Of a DNA stretch of 64,000 nt, positions 11,276 to 23,200 are shown piece after piece (within the stretch, counting starts at the first letter, position 1; the number at the start of each line of letters is the position of its first letter). This DNA comes from Parasponia andersonii (Eukaryota > Streptophyta > Magnoliopsida > Rosales > Cannabaceae): the NCBI GenBank assembly GCA_002914805.1, contig JXTB01000300.1, positions 216,372 through 280,371 of the forward strand, in the 5' to 3' direction. Below the pieces are notes generated by a model, which saw only the letters and a program-made list of their open reading frames with translations, made no database searches and was not told where the DNA came from. The position numbers and the translations under genes were made by a program.

Positions 11276-14200
11276 ATGGCTCTGATTCGGAGAAGAAAAG
11301 CAGCTGAGAGTCAGAGCAGCGAGAGTAAGGCTTCCGATTCGGAAAATCGAAACGAAGAAGAAGAAGAAGAAGATAAGGGGAAGAAGAAGAAGAAGCAAGC
11401 GGAGAAGGGTAAAAAGGGAAAGAAAAAGAGTGAAAGCGAGAGCAAGAGCAAGAGCAAGTGGTCCTGTGTGGACAGCTGCTGTTGGCTCATTGGCTGCACT
11501 TGCACAATCTGGTGGCTACTGCTGTTCCTGTACAATGCCATGCCGGCGTCGTTTCCGCAATTCGTTACGGAGGCGATAACCGGGCCGTTGCCTGATCCGC
11601 CGGGCCTAAAATTGAGGAAAGAAGGGGTGAGGGCGAAGCACCCGGTGGTGTTTGTGCCCGGGATTGTGACCGGCGGGCTCGAATTGTGGGAGGGTCGCCA
11701 GTGTGCGGATGGCCTTTTTAGGAAGCGCCTCTGGGGTGGCACGTTTGGAGAAGTGTACAAGAGGTAAATTGAGTTAATGAGCAATTCTCTGATCAATTTT
11801 TTTTAATTTTATTTTTTGGGTCTTATAATGGCAATTTCTTATCTGGGGTTTTACGTTGTAGTGTAGTGGTTAGTATATAATTGGTTGGTTATTAGTTGTT
11901 TGGTGGGAGTTATATATGGTATTGCTTTATAAAGTAATCTCACTTCTTTTTGTATTAAAATGCTTGTCTACTGTGAGACTTTGGTTTGTTTGAGATTACT
12001 AGCTTCACAACATCACTTCCATTTGACTTTTAATGCGAAAAAGAGTAAGAATTTATGAGTTATCTTGGTAGATAACTTCAAGACCATGAGTTCAAATTGT
12101 GCAAGGAAGTAATTGTTTTTACCACTTATGCTTGTATGGAAGAAATTTAGTCGAAAAGTGAGTATCCCCGCGTTGTTTGGAGCTAACGCAATTCATTCTA
12201 CAGTCACTTAAAGTGCACTAAGGATTGGTTAGGACGATATAAACGAATATATTTGGACAACAATTGACAATATTCTGTTTTTCAAGAAGATTAAACCATA
12301 AGTACTTTCATAAATATGCCCCGACACTGTACTTGTATATTGACTTGGAACTCAGCGAGTGTTGTTGAGACTTGGGCAAGCTGATTGGTTGGATCTTTCA
12401 CAGACCTTTATGCTGGGTGGAGCATATGTCATTGGACAATGAAACCGGATTAGATCCTCCTGGTATAAGGGTCAGGCCTGTCACTGGACTCGTGGCTGCT
12501 GATTACTTTGCTCCAGGGTATTTTGTGTGGGCAGTACTGATTGCTAACTTGGCTCGTGTTGGTTATGAGGAGAAAAACATGTACATGGCTGCGTATGATT
12601 GGAGAATCTCATTTCAGAATACTGAGGTACTCTTTCTTGAATTTCATACTTGTATAATACCATTTGTCGTATTTCTATTTTTTCTTCACATGTTCCATTC
12701 AATTCAGTATATTATGAAATGCTGCACTGATGATGATATGCTTGTTAAACTCATCTAATTAGGTGAGAGACCAGACACTCGGCCGTATAAAGAGTAACAT
12801 AGAGTTGATGGTTGCCACTAATGGCGGGAAAAAGGCAGTTATAATACCTCATTCAATGGGTGTCTTATACTTCCTGCACTTTATGAAGTGGGTTGAGGCA
12901 CCAGCTCCAATGGGTGGTGGGGGAGGACCGGACTGGTGTTCAAAACATATAAAGGCAGTGATAAACATTGGTGGACCATTTTTGGGTGTTCCAAAGGCTG
13001 CTGCTGGTCTTTTCTCTGCTGAAGCCAAGGACGTTGCAGTTGCCAGGTTTGGTCCTTGTTTACCTTCATGTACTGAATACTCGTGAAGTAGCATTTTTTC
13101 AAAAGCTTGTTGAGATGCTTTCCATCTGTATTTGATTTAATTTCTTCATAGCGTACATGTAGGTTAGTGTGTGTGGATATCTATGCTAACACCAACTCTG
13201 TATCCTGGAAGTTGCACATGCAAACTATTCAGGTTAGCCTAATTAATTTCAGCCAATATTTTGACACCCCTTTGGTCGCTTGAGAAAAAGCAGAGACATT
13301 CAATATGTTTCAGTTTCTGCTTTTACACTGACTTCTAGATATTACTTTCCACATTAGCTGTCTAGCCATTTTCCAATATGCATTTTTGATGGTTTTCTTT
13401 GTTTTCTTGTAACTGCTAACTACATCCTAAGTTTCATGACTAAAAGTTGATATGCTAATGCTAATGTAAACTGAGATGCCAATAACATTAGTTGGAAACT
13501 TAGCATTCTGATTTCTTCTCTGGCTATTGAGTAAGCATGGCTGCATGAATGGTATTCAACAGAGAAACTTCCTTAGTTTCCTGGTTGTTAAGTACAGCTA
13601 CATGTTTCATTTATTCTGTGACATGGAAATTCCTACCATATATATTACTGGCTTTCCTGAAATTTTAAATAAAGAAATATATAGTTTTTCATGGTTCTAA
13701 TGCAGGGCTATTGCACCTGGTTTTTTGGACAATGATCTATTTCGCCTTCAAACTTTGCAACATGTAATGAAGATGACTCGCACCTGGGATTCAACAATGT
13801 CAATGATACCAAAAGGTGGGGACACTATATGGGGTGGTCTTGATTGGTCCCCTGAGGAAGGCTATAATCCCAAGGAAAAGCAAAGAAACAATGATACCCA
13901 GTTTTCAAGTGAAGAGGGGACTGGAAAATTATTTTCTCAATCAAAAACTGTTAATTATGGGAGAATGATGTCATTTGGAAAGGATGTAGCAGAGGCACCT
14001 TCATCTGAGATTGAGAGGATTGACTTTCGGGTAAGACATGTGTTTGATTAGAACTCTATCATTTTGGTGGAATATTGGATGTTCATGTCCAGAAATCGGT
14101 TTAGTCACTTCTGTCATGCTCTTTATGTGCACAACTGTTTCTATGTATTGCATAGGAAGTATGGGGCTGACTTACGTACACTTCTTGACAGCTCTCTCAT

Positions 14201-15619
14201 GATGCTACCAAGTCTTTTATGGGTCTTAAGTCAACAATTTCCTTGAAGGCCATTTTATTTTAGTATTTACTTTGACTTGGCAATTGATATTTAGGATGCA
14301 ATCAAGGGGCTTAATATTGCAAATAATACCTGTCGTGATGTGTGGACTGAATATCACGATATGGGGATTGAGGGTATCAGAGCTGTTGCGGAACATAAAA
14401 TGTACACTGCTAAAGAAGTTTTGGACCTGCTTCATTTTGTTGCCCCAAAAATGATGGCCCGCGGTGGTGCTCACTTCTCTTATGGAATTGCTTACAATTT
14501 GGATGATCCAAAATACAGTCATTACAAATATTGGTCCAACCCGCTGGAGACTAAGTAAGAATCCTTGTATTATCCGTCTCTCTATCTTTTTTTATTTTTT
14601 ATTTTTATTTTAGAATATACTTCTTGTATGTAACAATCTCGATCATCTGACTCATGGATCTCACTTTATGTGGCAGTCTAAACTGGAAAGTTTGATTGAC
14701 GAGCCATGAGCCATCTAGAACAAGGGTTTGCAAAGTTATAGATGGTTCTCACATTTTAGGAATAGTTCCCTTCCTCGTCAGATTCTTGTTTAGGTTAGGC
14801 AAACTGGAGGCAGGAGAATAATATATTAGAAATGGACTAGATGGGATTTTCTGTTTTGGTTGTTGCAACATGAATGGACTAAATTCTCTAGGAAACTTTT
14901 GTTTGAAAGTCTGGATGTACAAGTTGGCTATCTCTGGATACCTGAACAGTTGGGAATACCAGCACTGCCGACATGCCTACTACACTTGACTTTTCTTGTT
15001 TTATACATTCTCTGTTTGCATCTTTTGTTGGACATAAAATGTGCATTTCCGCTGTAGTTTGAGCTCATTGACTAACTTTTTTGTTTTTCTTATGTAATTT
15101 TGTTAACAACTCTTCATCTCACTTGCTTTTGGCAGATTACCGAATGCTCCGGATATGGAAATTTTCTCTCTTTATGGAGTTGGAATACCAACTGAAAGAG
15201 CCTATGTTTATAAGTTATCTCCTTCTGCCGAGTGCTACATTCCATTTCAAATTGACACTTCGGCTAATGGTGAAGATGAAGAGAGCTGTTTGAAAGACGG
15301 GGTCTATTCTGTCGATGGTGATGAGACCGTGCCTGTTTTAAGTGCAGGCTTCATGTGTGCCAAAGGTTGGCGAGGAAAGACCAGATTCAACCCTTCTGGA
15401 ATCAGAACATACGTAAGGGAGTATGATCATTCCCCTCCATCTAATCTGCTTGAGGGCAGGGGTACTCAAAGTGGTGCTCATGTTGACATAATGGGAAATT
15501 TTGCGCTGATTGAGGATGTCATAAAAGTGGCAACTGGTGCTACAGGAGAGGATTTGGGAGGTGATCGAGTCCACTCGGGCATTTTTAAATGGTCTGAGAA
15601 GATCAACTTACGTCTATAA
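11276..15619 (+). CDS. PDAT1: Phospholipid:diacylglycerol acyltransferase (PDAT1-like)
   Basis: PDAT moves an acyl chain from the sn-2 position of a phospholipid to diacylglycerol, giving triacylglycerol and a lysophospholipid at the ER without acyl-CoA. Six exons keep frame: 11276-11763, 12404-12626, 12763-13046, 13706-14030, 14295-14554 and 15136-15619 (687 codons; Arabidopsis PDAT1 has 671). A basic and acidic N-terminal tail (residues about 1-60, with Glu and Lys runs) is followed by one membrane anchor (about 62-90). The LCAT-like catalytic domain comes next. The nucleophile elbow is PHSMG (Ser about 268), the catalytic Asp lies in DGDETVP (about 589) and the His in GAHVDIMGN (about 642). 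The FVPGIVTGGLELWEG block is the usual start of the family domain. The start ATG heads a frame open through exon 1 and matches the family N terminus. The protein looks intact. Whether it is the PDAT1 or PDAT2 orthologue was judged from memory. Confidence 0.95.
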
Positions 15620-16100
15620 TCCAAGTGGTATGTGCTCTTCTCATAATCTTATAGTTTAAAATTCTTCATTCTCGCATCTTTTTAACCACATAAATTTGAT
15701 AACGACGTAGACATACAGTGATTATCTTATGTGACACAGTTTTTGCAGTTTATATAACGATATTTGATAAATATGATGTTTTGCCAAATTCATTAGCTCT
15801 CTACCAATTTATGTGACGATACCAGAGTCAAAATTATCTGTAGCTCTTATGTCACAAAACTAAAGACATTATGTTCTTCCTTTTTTATAGTTATGTAAAG
15901 GAAATTTTCTCTGTTCTATTTTTGCAGAAGATTGCCCAGTCCTATCTAGTTTAGTGGGAGGCTTTGGAAGGCAGAGGCAGGCTCTTGACGTTATTCTATT
16001 GGTTATTCTTTAGCTTCTTTAATTGTCGAGAAGTTCACTACAAGCGTTTTTCGTTTAGGCAAAAAATGTAAAAATGTATTAATAATACAAAACCATCATA
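15620..16100 (+). other. PDAT 3' UTR with probable intron
   Basis: A donor (ccaagtg|gtatgt) at 15628 lies 8 nt after the stop codon. A matching acceptor (ttttgcag|aag) ends at 15927, so the 3' UTR probably has a 300-nt intron. It is too close to the stop to trigger nonsense-mediated decay by the usual 50-nt rule. The transcript end is likely near the AT-rich stretch around 16070-16100. Confidence 0.5.
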
Positions 16101-17070
16101 TCTTGTGTATATGTACACTTAAAAATTGTGGCAACGTGCTTTAATATATTTGTGAGCAGCATCCCAGTTCTGAAAAGCTCTGCCAGGGTCCGCTATATTA
16201 TTCTCTATTAGTTCGTAAGTCACAACTCCCAAATTTGTAGTAGTTGATTATTAGATCACTTCCCTTATCTTGGTTCTGAATTATTTTTATTTTATTTTCC
16301 TTCCTTATTTATGTTTTGATTTTTTTTTTTTGATGAGATTATTTATGTTTTGATTGAATATACATTTGAGTTGACATTTTTCTTCTTGTGTTGGAAATTT
16401 CGCATTATGGACAGGTTGCACTTGCACCCGGAAGCCGAATGTTACCTGAGGTTGGGTGGTGGTTGAAAGATATGAGACGTGTACTTAAAATAGAGTAAAT
16501 TTTTATATTTCAAGAGAACTACATGTCGTTTTATGAACGTAATTTCTAGAGGAGGAACGACAGCAGGATTCTGAAACTACAAACTACTTGTCGTTTTTGT
16601 AACAACCACACATTCAAAGTTTGAGAAGATTAATGACATTCTGGTCAGGGCTTGAACGACACCAAAATTTAAAATGCAAAACGGCAGCATGTTCCCGAAA
16701 CTTGATGATGTTAAACAGACGACATGTCATTTTTCTTAAACGACGTAAGAGTTTGAACAACAGAAAAATGCTAGTTGTTTACCTAGAGTCTTAAACGACG
16801 GCAAATGTTGGACGACAAATGACGTCTTTTCAGAAGTAAACGACAGTTGACTTCATAAATTAGAAATACACGTCGTTTACCGTATAAAACACAAAAATCC
16901 GATATTGAAGCGGCTGACCCTAGAATCTTTTCTTTGGAATTTTTTTTGAGGCCCTCGAAATCGTTTATTTGCAATTTGGAAACACTGATTCATGATGATA
17001 GAGGAAGGAAACATGGTTAACTATAAACGACGGCGAACTTTTGCCAGATGGACGGCTTGTCGTTTAAAGT
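16036..17070. mobile_element. CACTA-like subterminal repeat cluster (possible En/Spm remnant)
   Basis: About eleven copies of GTCGTT or its complement AACGAC lie in both orientations between 16525 and 17064. They are at about 16525, 16556, 16590, 16655, 16739, 16794, 16839, 16872, 17026 and 17059, with related GACGAC copies at 16716 and 16811. The string CACTACAAG at 16036-16044 matches the usual end of plant CACTA elements. Dense two-way short motifs near the end are typical of this superfamily. I found no matching TAGTG end, so the outer limits are uncertain and the CACTACAAG match may be chance. Confidence 0.4.
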
Positions 17071-17099
17071 ACTAAAAAATAAGAACAGATGTCTCTGAA

Positions 17100-17860
17100 T
17101 AAATACATATAAATAAAACCCTGTCTTGTATATTTTTGTGTTTTAGTCTTTTTTTAAACAAAGAGTAAAACAAGTGGTAGATATGTAATCTATTCAAATT
17201 TCAACATATTACTTTAGAGAGTCCTACCATCTTTCGTTTAAATAAAAACAATAACAGTTTCTTATCTCTTGAAGACTATAATTTATTCCTAAAAATAAAA
17301 ATATATATTTTTTATTAGCTATGAACAGATACTACAGCTTACCTAAAGTCTAAACTCATCCTCGGGTTTTTTGCATTAAGTTCTACTAAGATCATGTTTA
17401 CTAATTTGTAATTAAATGAATATTAAAAGAACAAGTAAAAATAGAATGAAATGGAATAAAAAACATTAATTCGGAATGAATTAAGATTCATTTTTACGTG
17501 TTTCTAATTTATACGTAAACACAGTTTTCTCACTTTTTTTTGTTCTTTATTAATTTACGAATTAGTAAATAGACTCCAAGAGTAAATGACGACTATTTGC
17601 TTGAAGAGTTTTTCATCTTTCATTTCTTTTAGGGAATTTTTTTTTTTTCACCTCTCTGTCGAATTTGTTGTTTTGCCACAATAAACTTTGAAATCTCTCC
17701 CCATTCCCATGTTACTTGAAAGAAAAATCGTAATATGTAAAATGAAAAAAAAAAAATAATAATTGGAAAATGGGCAGAGAAGCGAAGTATATGGTATACG
17801 GTAGACCATAACACAGGTTAACAATTAATAGAAGTTCTTCCAATTTGGCATATTTACAAA
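17100..17860. other. Intergenic region and CID4-like promoter
   Basis: AT-rich DNA with poly-A and poly-T runs and no coding potential. It ends at the pyrimidine-rich leader of the next gene. Confidence 0.4.
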
Positions 17861-17897
17861 TACAAAGTTTTTACAGCCTTCAAAGCGGTCTCGCTGT

Positions 17898-17981
17898 CTC
17901 TCTCTCTCTCTCTCTCTCTCTCTTACGGCCCTCTTCCTCTTCAAACCATCTCATTTTCTCTCGCTCTTCGATCACACCCAC

Positions 17982-18022
<41 letters not shown>
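17898..18022 (+). repeat. CT microsatellites in the 5' leader
   Basis: Two CT runs at about 17898-17924 and 17984-18022 lie in the probable first exon of the CID4-like transcript. On the other strand they read as GA repeats, the site type bound by plant BBR/BPC proteins. Confidence 0.8.
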
Positions 18023-18026
<4 letters not shown>

Positions 18027-19148
18027 TCCATATTCCTCCATCTCCACTCGCCTCGTGATTTGTGCTTTGATTCTTTAGCTTCCTTCTCTTTCTTCTAATC
18101 TTCAAGCCCTAACCAAACCCTAACTCACTGAGTTTACCCCCTCCAACTCGGAAGCTGCTTCAGAGTTATCTTATCACAGATTTTATTGGCTTTATTGAGG
18201 TAAGGATCGTTTCTTTAGTTCTCTAGTCCGAATGTATAAATTTCACGATTCAACGCATTTACGTTGCAATTAAGCTGGTTTTGGTATTGCTTGACCTGTT
18301 GTTCTGTGCTTTGGGGCCTTCTCTTTTTGGTTTTTGGGGATAATAGAAGTATTGGAATAACGAAGCTCTGCATTTTTTTTTTTTTTTTCTTCCTGGTTAA
18401 TGGCGTCGTTCGTTTGGAAAATAGTATTGGGTATTAAGCGAATTGCGATGGTGGGGTGGTTTTAGTTTAGGCCAATTGTGGTGTTAACCGATGTAAAATC
18501 AAAGATTTGATATTTACGTAGTCTTGAAATTTAAGTTTCCTTGAACTTATTTAACACGATCCCTTTTGGCAAACCTCTATTTAGCGTTCCGGGCCGATCT
18601 TTGGTTTTGCTTGTTCAATTATTCTTAGACCCTTGGTGATAATGCCAATGCTGAAACTTCAGTTGAGTTAAAATCTCTTTCTTTTTGAGTAGGGGTGAAC
18701 TGGGACTTCAGAGGAGCTTTAGTGGGTAGCTTCTGCAGAATAAAGGTGAGAGTTTGTTCAACACAACTTATTAAATATAGTTTACAGGACATCTTTTGTG
18801 ATATGATATCGTTGGGCATTTAACATGTATTTTCTGGAATTTTTTATTTCAACCTTGGTGAAATTGCACCTGTGTTCTTCCTCCCATCATTTATTTTATT
18901 CAATTACTGGCTCAGAAATATGGAGTACTTTCATCCAACTTAATTGACAAGTTGTGGTAAATTGAAATTAAACGGAAAGATTTGAAAAAAAAGTCAAGTT
19001 AAATGAGTTTCTTGAGTTTAAATTGAGTGATATCTGGCAGTTTTCTAAAGTGACCGATAGTGTGCTTCCCCACCTTGTTCTGACTGTTGCCTAGTATCAA
19101 AGTTTTTGAACCATAAGACGTGTGTACTTTGTTAATAATGACCAGTGT

Positions 19149-19950
19149 CGCATACCTATAGGTGTAGCATTGTCTTTTGACACTTTAAAGGCCTTCGTGT
19201 CACATACGAAGTTATAATGTTTGAACTTCAAGAATGATGATCATTCATAGTCACATACCTGTAGTTGTAGCACTGTCTTTTGAAACTTTAAGGACGTTTG
19301 TCTCACATATGAATTAATAATGTTTGAGCATCTCTATTGATGATCATTGTTACATACCTATAGGTGTAGCACTATCTTTTGACACTGTAAAGACCTCGTG
19401 GCACATGCTAAGTTAGAGCAACTCCAATGCAATGTTAAATCATTATGATGATAATATTATAATCGAGCATATAGCACAAGATCCCTCCTTCAATACAATG
19501 CTATTTCTTGTGCCAAATTTGGCACATGCTATACTGGTTTTCAAATCTAGCTTCAAGTATAGTGCCAAATTTGGGATTCACCTTTATTGTCTTAATAGCC
19601 ATAATTTTAAAGCAATAAAATCCACATTTTCTAGTGCTTAATCAATGAATTATACTCTTTTTAATGCTCAGTCAGTACACTTTTCAATACTCAACTGATC
19701 ACAACATTACTTATGAATAGTCAAATAATTAAAAAGTCAGCATTTTAAATAGCATTGTGCATTGGAGTAAAATTTATAGTTGCACTGTGCTTTTGTTTTT
19801 TTTGGGCCCAATATAGCTTTGGCAATAGCATTTGCATTGGAGATGGTCTAATAATTTTTGAATTTCTCTAATGCTGATTTTGTCCCGTACCTATGTGTAA
19901 CACTGTCATTTGACCCTTGAAATACCTTTTTTTCACATGCAAAGTTATAT
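19149..19950. repeat. Degenerate tandem repeat, about 100-bp units, split by a MITE
   Basis: Units begin cgcatacctataggtgtagc (19149), cacatacctgtagttgtagc (19252) and tacatacctataggtgtagc (19351). A fourth starts near 19889 (cgtacctatgtgtaacac). The third unit is interrupted at 19416-19848 by a transposon, and its second half resumes at 19849. The array sits in a leader intron of the CID4-like gene. Confidence 0.7.
19416..19848. mobile_element. 433-bp MITE with TA target duplication
   Basis: The ends are gagcaactccaatgcaa and, in reverse complement, gaccatctccaatgcaa, giving terminal inverted repeats of about 16 bp. The flanking tandem repeat supplies the empty site: unit 2 reads gaattaataatgttt, while here agt-TA-[element]-TA-ataattttt is seen. 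So TA was duplicated on insertion, as in Tc1/mariner-type elements. The element encodes no transposase and is non-autonomous. Confidence 0.75.
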
Positions 19951-20213
19951 ATATATACACATGTGTATCTGCTGATGTTCCTGCATGCGATCTACGTGTA
20001 AACTTCCTTTTTACTGTTCTCCACGATACTCTTATTTGTTGTCCTTTGATGTATTATTTAATTTCAGATTTTAGTCTCTTACACCTTCGTTTACTAGCAC
20101 CTTCTTCACGTGATTTTAAAGAGATTTACCATTCAGCAGATGCATGTTTATTGTAATAGAGTGCTTAAACAGATGTCAAGTTCTTTGTAATAGGCTAGAG
20201 TCTTCTGTGGAGG

Positions 20214-23200
20214 ATGAGTATGCAACAGGCTGTGCATTCTAGATCGTCTGCCAATGGATTTGGCCGTCGAAGAGGAGAAAGAGAAGTGGGGACCAGGCTG
20301 GAGAACAAGTCACAGACTGGGAAAGCTAATTCCAGTAGCAAAATAACAACTACTGGTGAAATTCTCTTACAGTTTTTGTTGCTGCTGTTAGGATTTTTTT
20401 TCCCCCTCACTAATGTTATAGATCCTATGACAGGAAGCAAAACTGGTGGCCATGGGAGTCCTTCGCGCGACCGATTAGTATATTTAACCACGTGTCTTAT
20501 TGGCCATCACGTGCATGTCCATGTGAAAAATGGATCCATATATTCGGGAATATTTCATGCAACAAATGCTGAAAAAGATTTTGGTAGATTTCACTTGTTT
20601 TGGTTTTCTTAAAGATTTTATGTTTCTTTCTGTAGTTTTAACTTTTATCTTTTCCTGTTAAAAATGTACGTTTTCTTCACTAGTGTGTACTTTGGTCTTT
20701 GTCAAATTTTATGCATGTTTACTGGTATAAAGTTGAATTAGTCAGCTGAAATCTTCTATCCTGTGTTTTAAATGAGCTTTATGACATTCATCTGTTTGTT
20801 ACTTTTAGGAATTATATTGAAAGTGGCTCGCATGACAAAAGATGGTAGCTCTCGAGGGCAAAAGTCTACTGCAGAGTCAGTTAGCAAGGCTCCTTCAAAG
20901 ACATTGATCATACCTGCTAAAGAACTTGTGCAAGTTATAGCTAAGGTATTTTTTTTAATCTATTTATTTATTTATTTTTATTTTTTAATTTAAATTTTAA
21001 AAAATATATTTTGCCGTCTGAAGGTATTTATATTTTTAAACGGTTCTGTTTGAGTTGTTGGTTAGGTGTTGGTTGTTTTCTTTGCATTTAATGATTAGCT
21101 ACATTATACTTTACAGCAAGTGGATAGAGTAGAGTATGACTGAAAATAATAACTCGACTATGTCAGGATGTGTCTGTTACAAGGGATGCCTTTTCAGACG
21201 AGGTTCAGTGTGAAAAACAGCAAGAACTTATGATAGATTCTTTCATATCGCAATCTCGCCGTGTTGAGGCGGAGAGAGAACTTGAACCCTGGGTCCCTGA
21301 TGAAGATGATCCACAATGTCCTGAATTGGAGAATATTTTTGATGGCCATTGGAATAGGTTTGTTGTAATAACAGATTCTTCCTCAAATCTATTGGTGATT
21401 TTTCTGTTTTGCAATATATTTTTGGTTTTGATTGGCAGCCTTCATTTTCTTTTAAATCTAAAGGCTTTGTCTGATTTAGAGCACTGTTGCCTGTTTGTGA
21501 ATCCTTTATTTTGGGGGGGCGGGGTTTATTTTCCTTAGCAGTTTCCTTGTGTTTTTTTCCTGTTAGGGGATGGGACCAGTTTACAGCAAATGAAGCATTG
21601 TTTGGAGTAAAAAGCACGTTTGATGAGGAACTCTACACCACAAAACTTGAGAGAGGTCCTAAGAATCGTGAGTTGGAAAAGGAAGCTCAAAGAATAGCAA
21701 GGGAAATTGAGGATGAGGAGACCCATGATCTTCATTTAGCAGAGGTGAGGCTTTGTTCATGTTATTTAAAAACTTCATGCATTTTTCTTTCCCCTCTCCA
21801 AATTCTCTCCAATTTTTTCTAAGTTTTGGATGTTGATCGTCTTAAAAACAATACAGGAAAGAGGCCTTCAGCTTAGTGGCAATTTTGATATTGATGAGGA
21901 GACGAGATTCTCTTCTGTTTTTCGGGGTAAGATAGTCGATGACAGCGGTAATGAAGAGAATGAGGACGTATTGGTGGATTCACATAATGATGAGACCTTT
22001 GGAGATTCCTCTACTTCTGCCATTAATAGTTCAGCTGAGTGGAACAAAGGGAAAAGTGATGATGTGTCTCGAGTATCCTCAAGCTCATGTGCTGTGGTAG
22101 TCTCCTCATTACAAATCTCTCTTAATTTTATGTACACAATATTAGCTGTTGAAGTGTTTTATTTCTGAGTAATTTTGGACTATCAAAACAATACTTGTTG
22201 AGCTTGGGATTATTTTCAAAGAGATAGGTAATGCTGTATGTGTGTTGTGGAATTGTTTGTTTTTAAGAAGTTGTTCCTCATGGATGATAAGAATTTGCCT
22301 CTGCTGGGTATGAATTTGCGATTTTTTTTTTTAATTGCTGGTGCAGGTATCTTTTAGCTTTGGATAGAATTTGTAAATATGGTATGAGATGAATGTTTAA
22401 AGCTAAATGACCTGCAAGACTTTACCAAACTTTGGTGTCTTAATAATATCTCTACCTGTAACCAATAAGGGTTAGGTCAAGTGGTTAGGCCCATGGTTTT
22501 TTCCCGTAAGGTCTGGGATTCGATTCCTCATAGAGACCTACCTAGCAATATGCTAGAATTTCCTTCTTCCCGAATATTGTATGGTTCAGCGGGAGGACAA
22601 GTATAAAGAAAATTATATTTCTAGCCATACTCTTGGTTTTTGGGTTTATTGAAGCAATTGCAATCCTCAAAATCCCCCACCCAATGATAAAAAATTGAGC
22701 AGAAAGTTTCCATAATTTTCTGCATCCTGGGTTCTCATTTTGAAATAATTTATTCTCGACTTAGTGCTGAATTGTATTCCTTTTATCACTTATATGTGGG
22801 AGAATGATGTTTACTCTCTTTATTTAGCACTGTTTTGGCTGGTTGGAGGACCTCTGGTCCTTCCTCATTGCTTTTCTTTTTAATAAATTCCTCCAGATCT
22901 TAAGACAAAAGAAAAAAAACCAAAAAGAGGATTGTTGATAGCCTTATACTTGTCTGTTATTATTGCAAATTCTTGTAATTGTAGTTTCTAAGGTGTGTTG
23001 CCTTCATTTTGTACAATGAGTTCTTTACCAAATCTTGGGGGTTTGCTAATCCTTTTTGCAGGATCAAGCACGGTCTTCCCAGTCAAATGTTGGTGTAGAT
23101 TTAAGCAGGTCTGGTTCTTACGATCACGCCAGGCAGCTGGCATCAGAATCACCTTTCAAAAGTTCTCCGACTGCAGCCAGTGAAAGCAGGTGTGTAATCG

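Larger units (their letters stand above)
17870..20213 (+). promoter_or_regulatory. 5' UTR exons and long leader introns of the CID4-like gene
   Basis: Splice signals suggest three non-coding pieces: an exon ending at 18199 (ttgag|gtaagg), an exon at 18693-18745 (gtag|ggg to aaag|gtgaga), and the leader of the coding exon from 20194 (taatag|gct) to the ATG at 20214. The second leader intron (18746-20193) carries a tandem repeat and a MITE. No transcript data support this here; the start of the first exon is a guess. Confidence 0.45.

Noticed and set aside
12010-12240. Possible SINE in PDAT intron 1 (gagttcaaattgtgcaag)
   Set aside because: The B-box likeness is weak and no A-box was found at the right distance.
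22463-22530. Possible tRNA gene
   Set aside because: A and B boxes are present, but acceptor and anticodon stems cannot be paired, so SINE-like is the better call.
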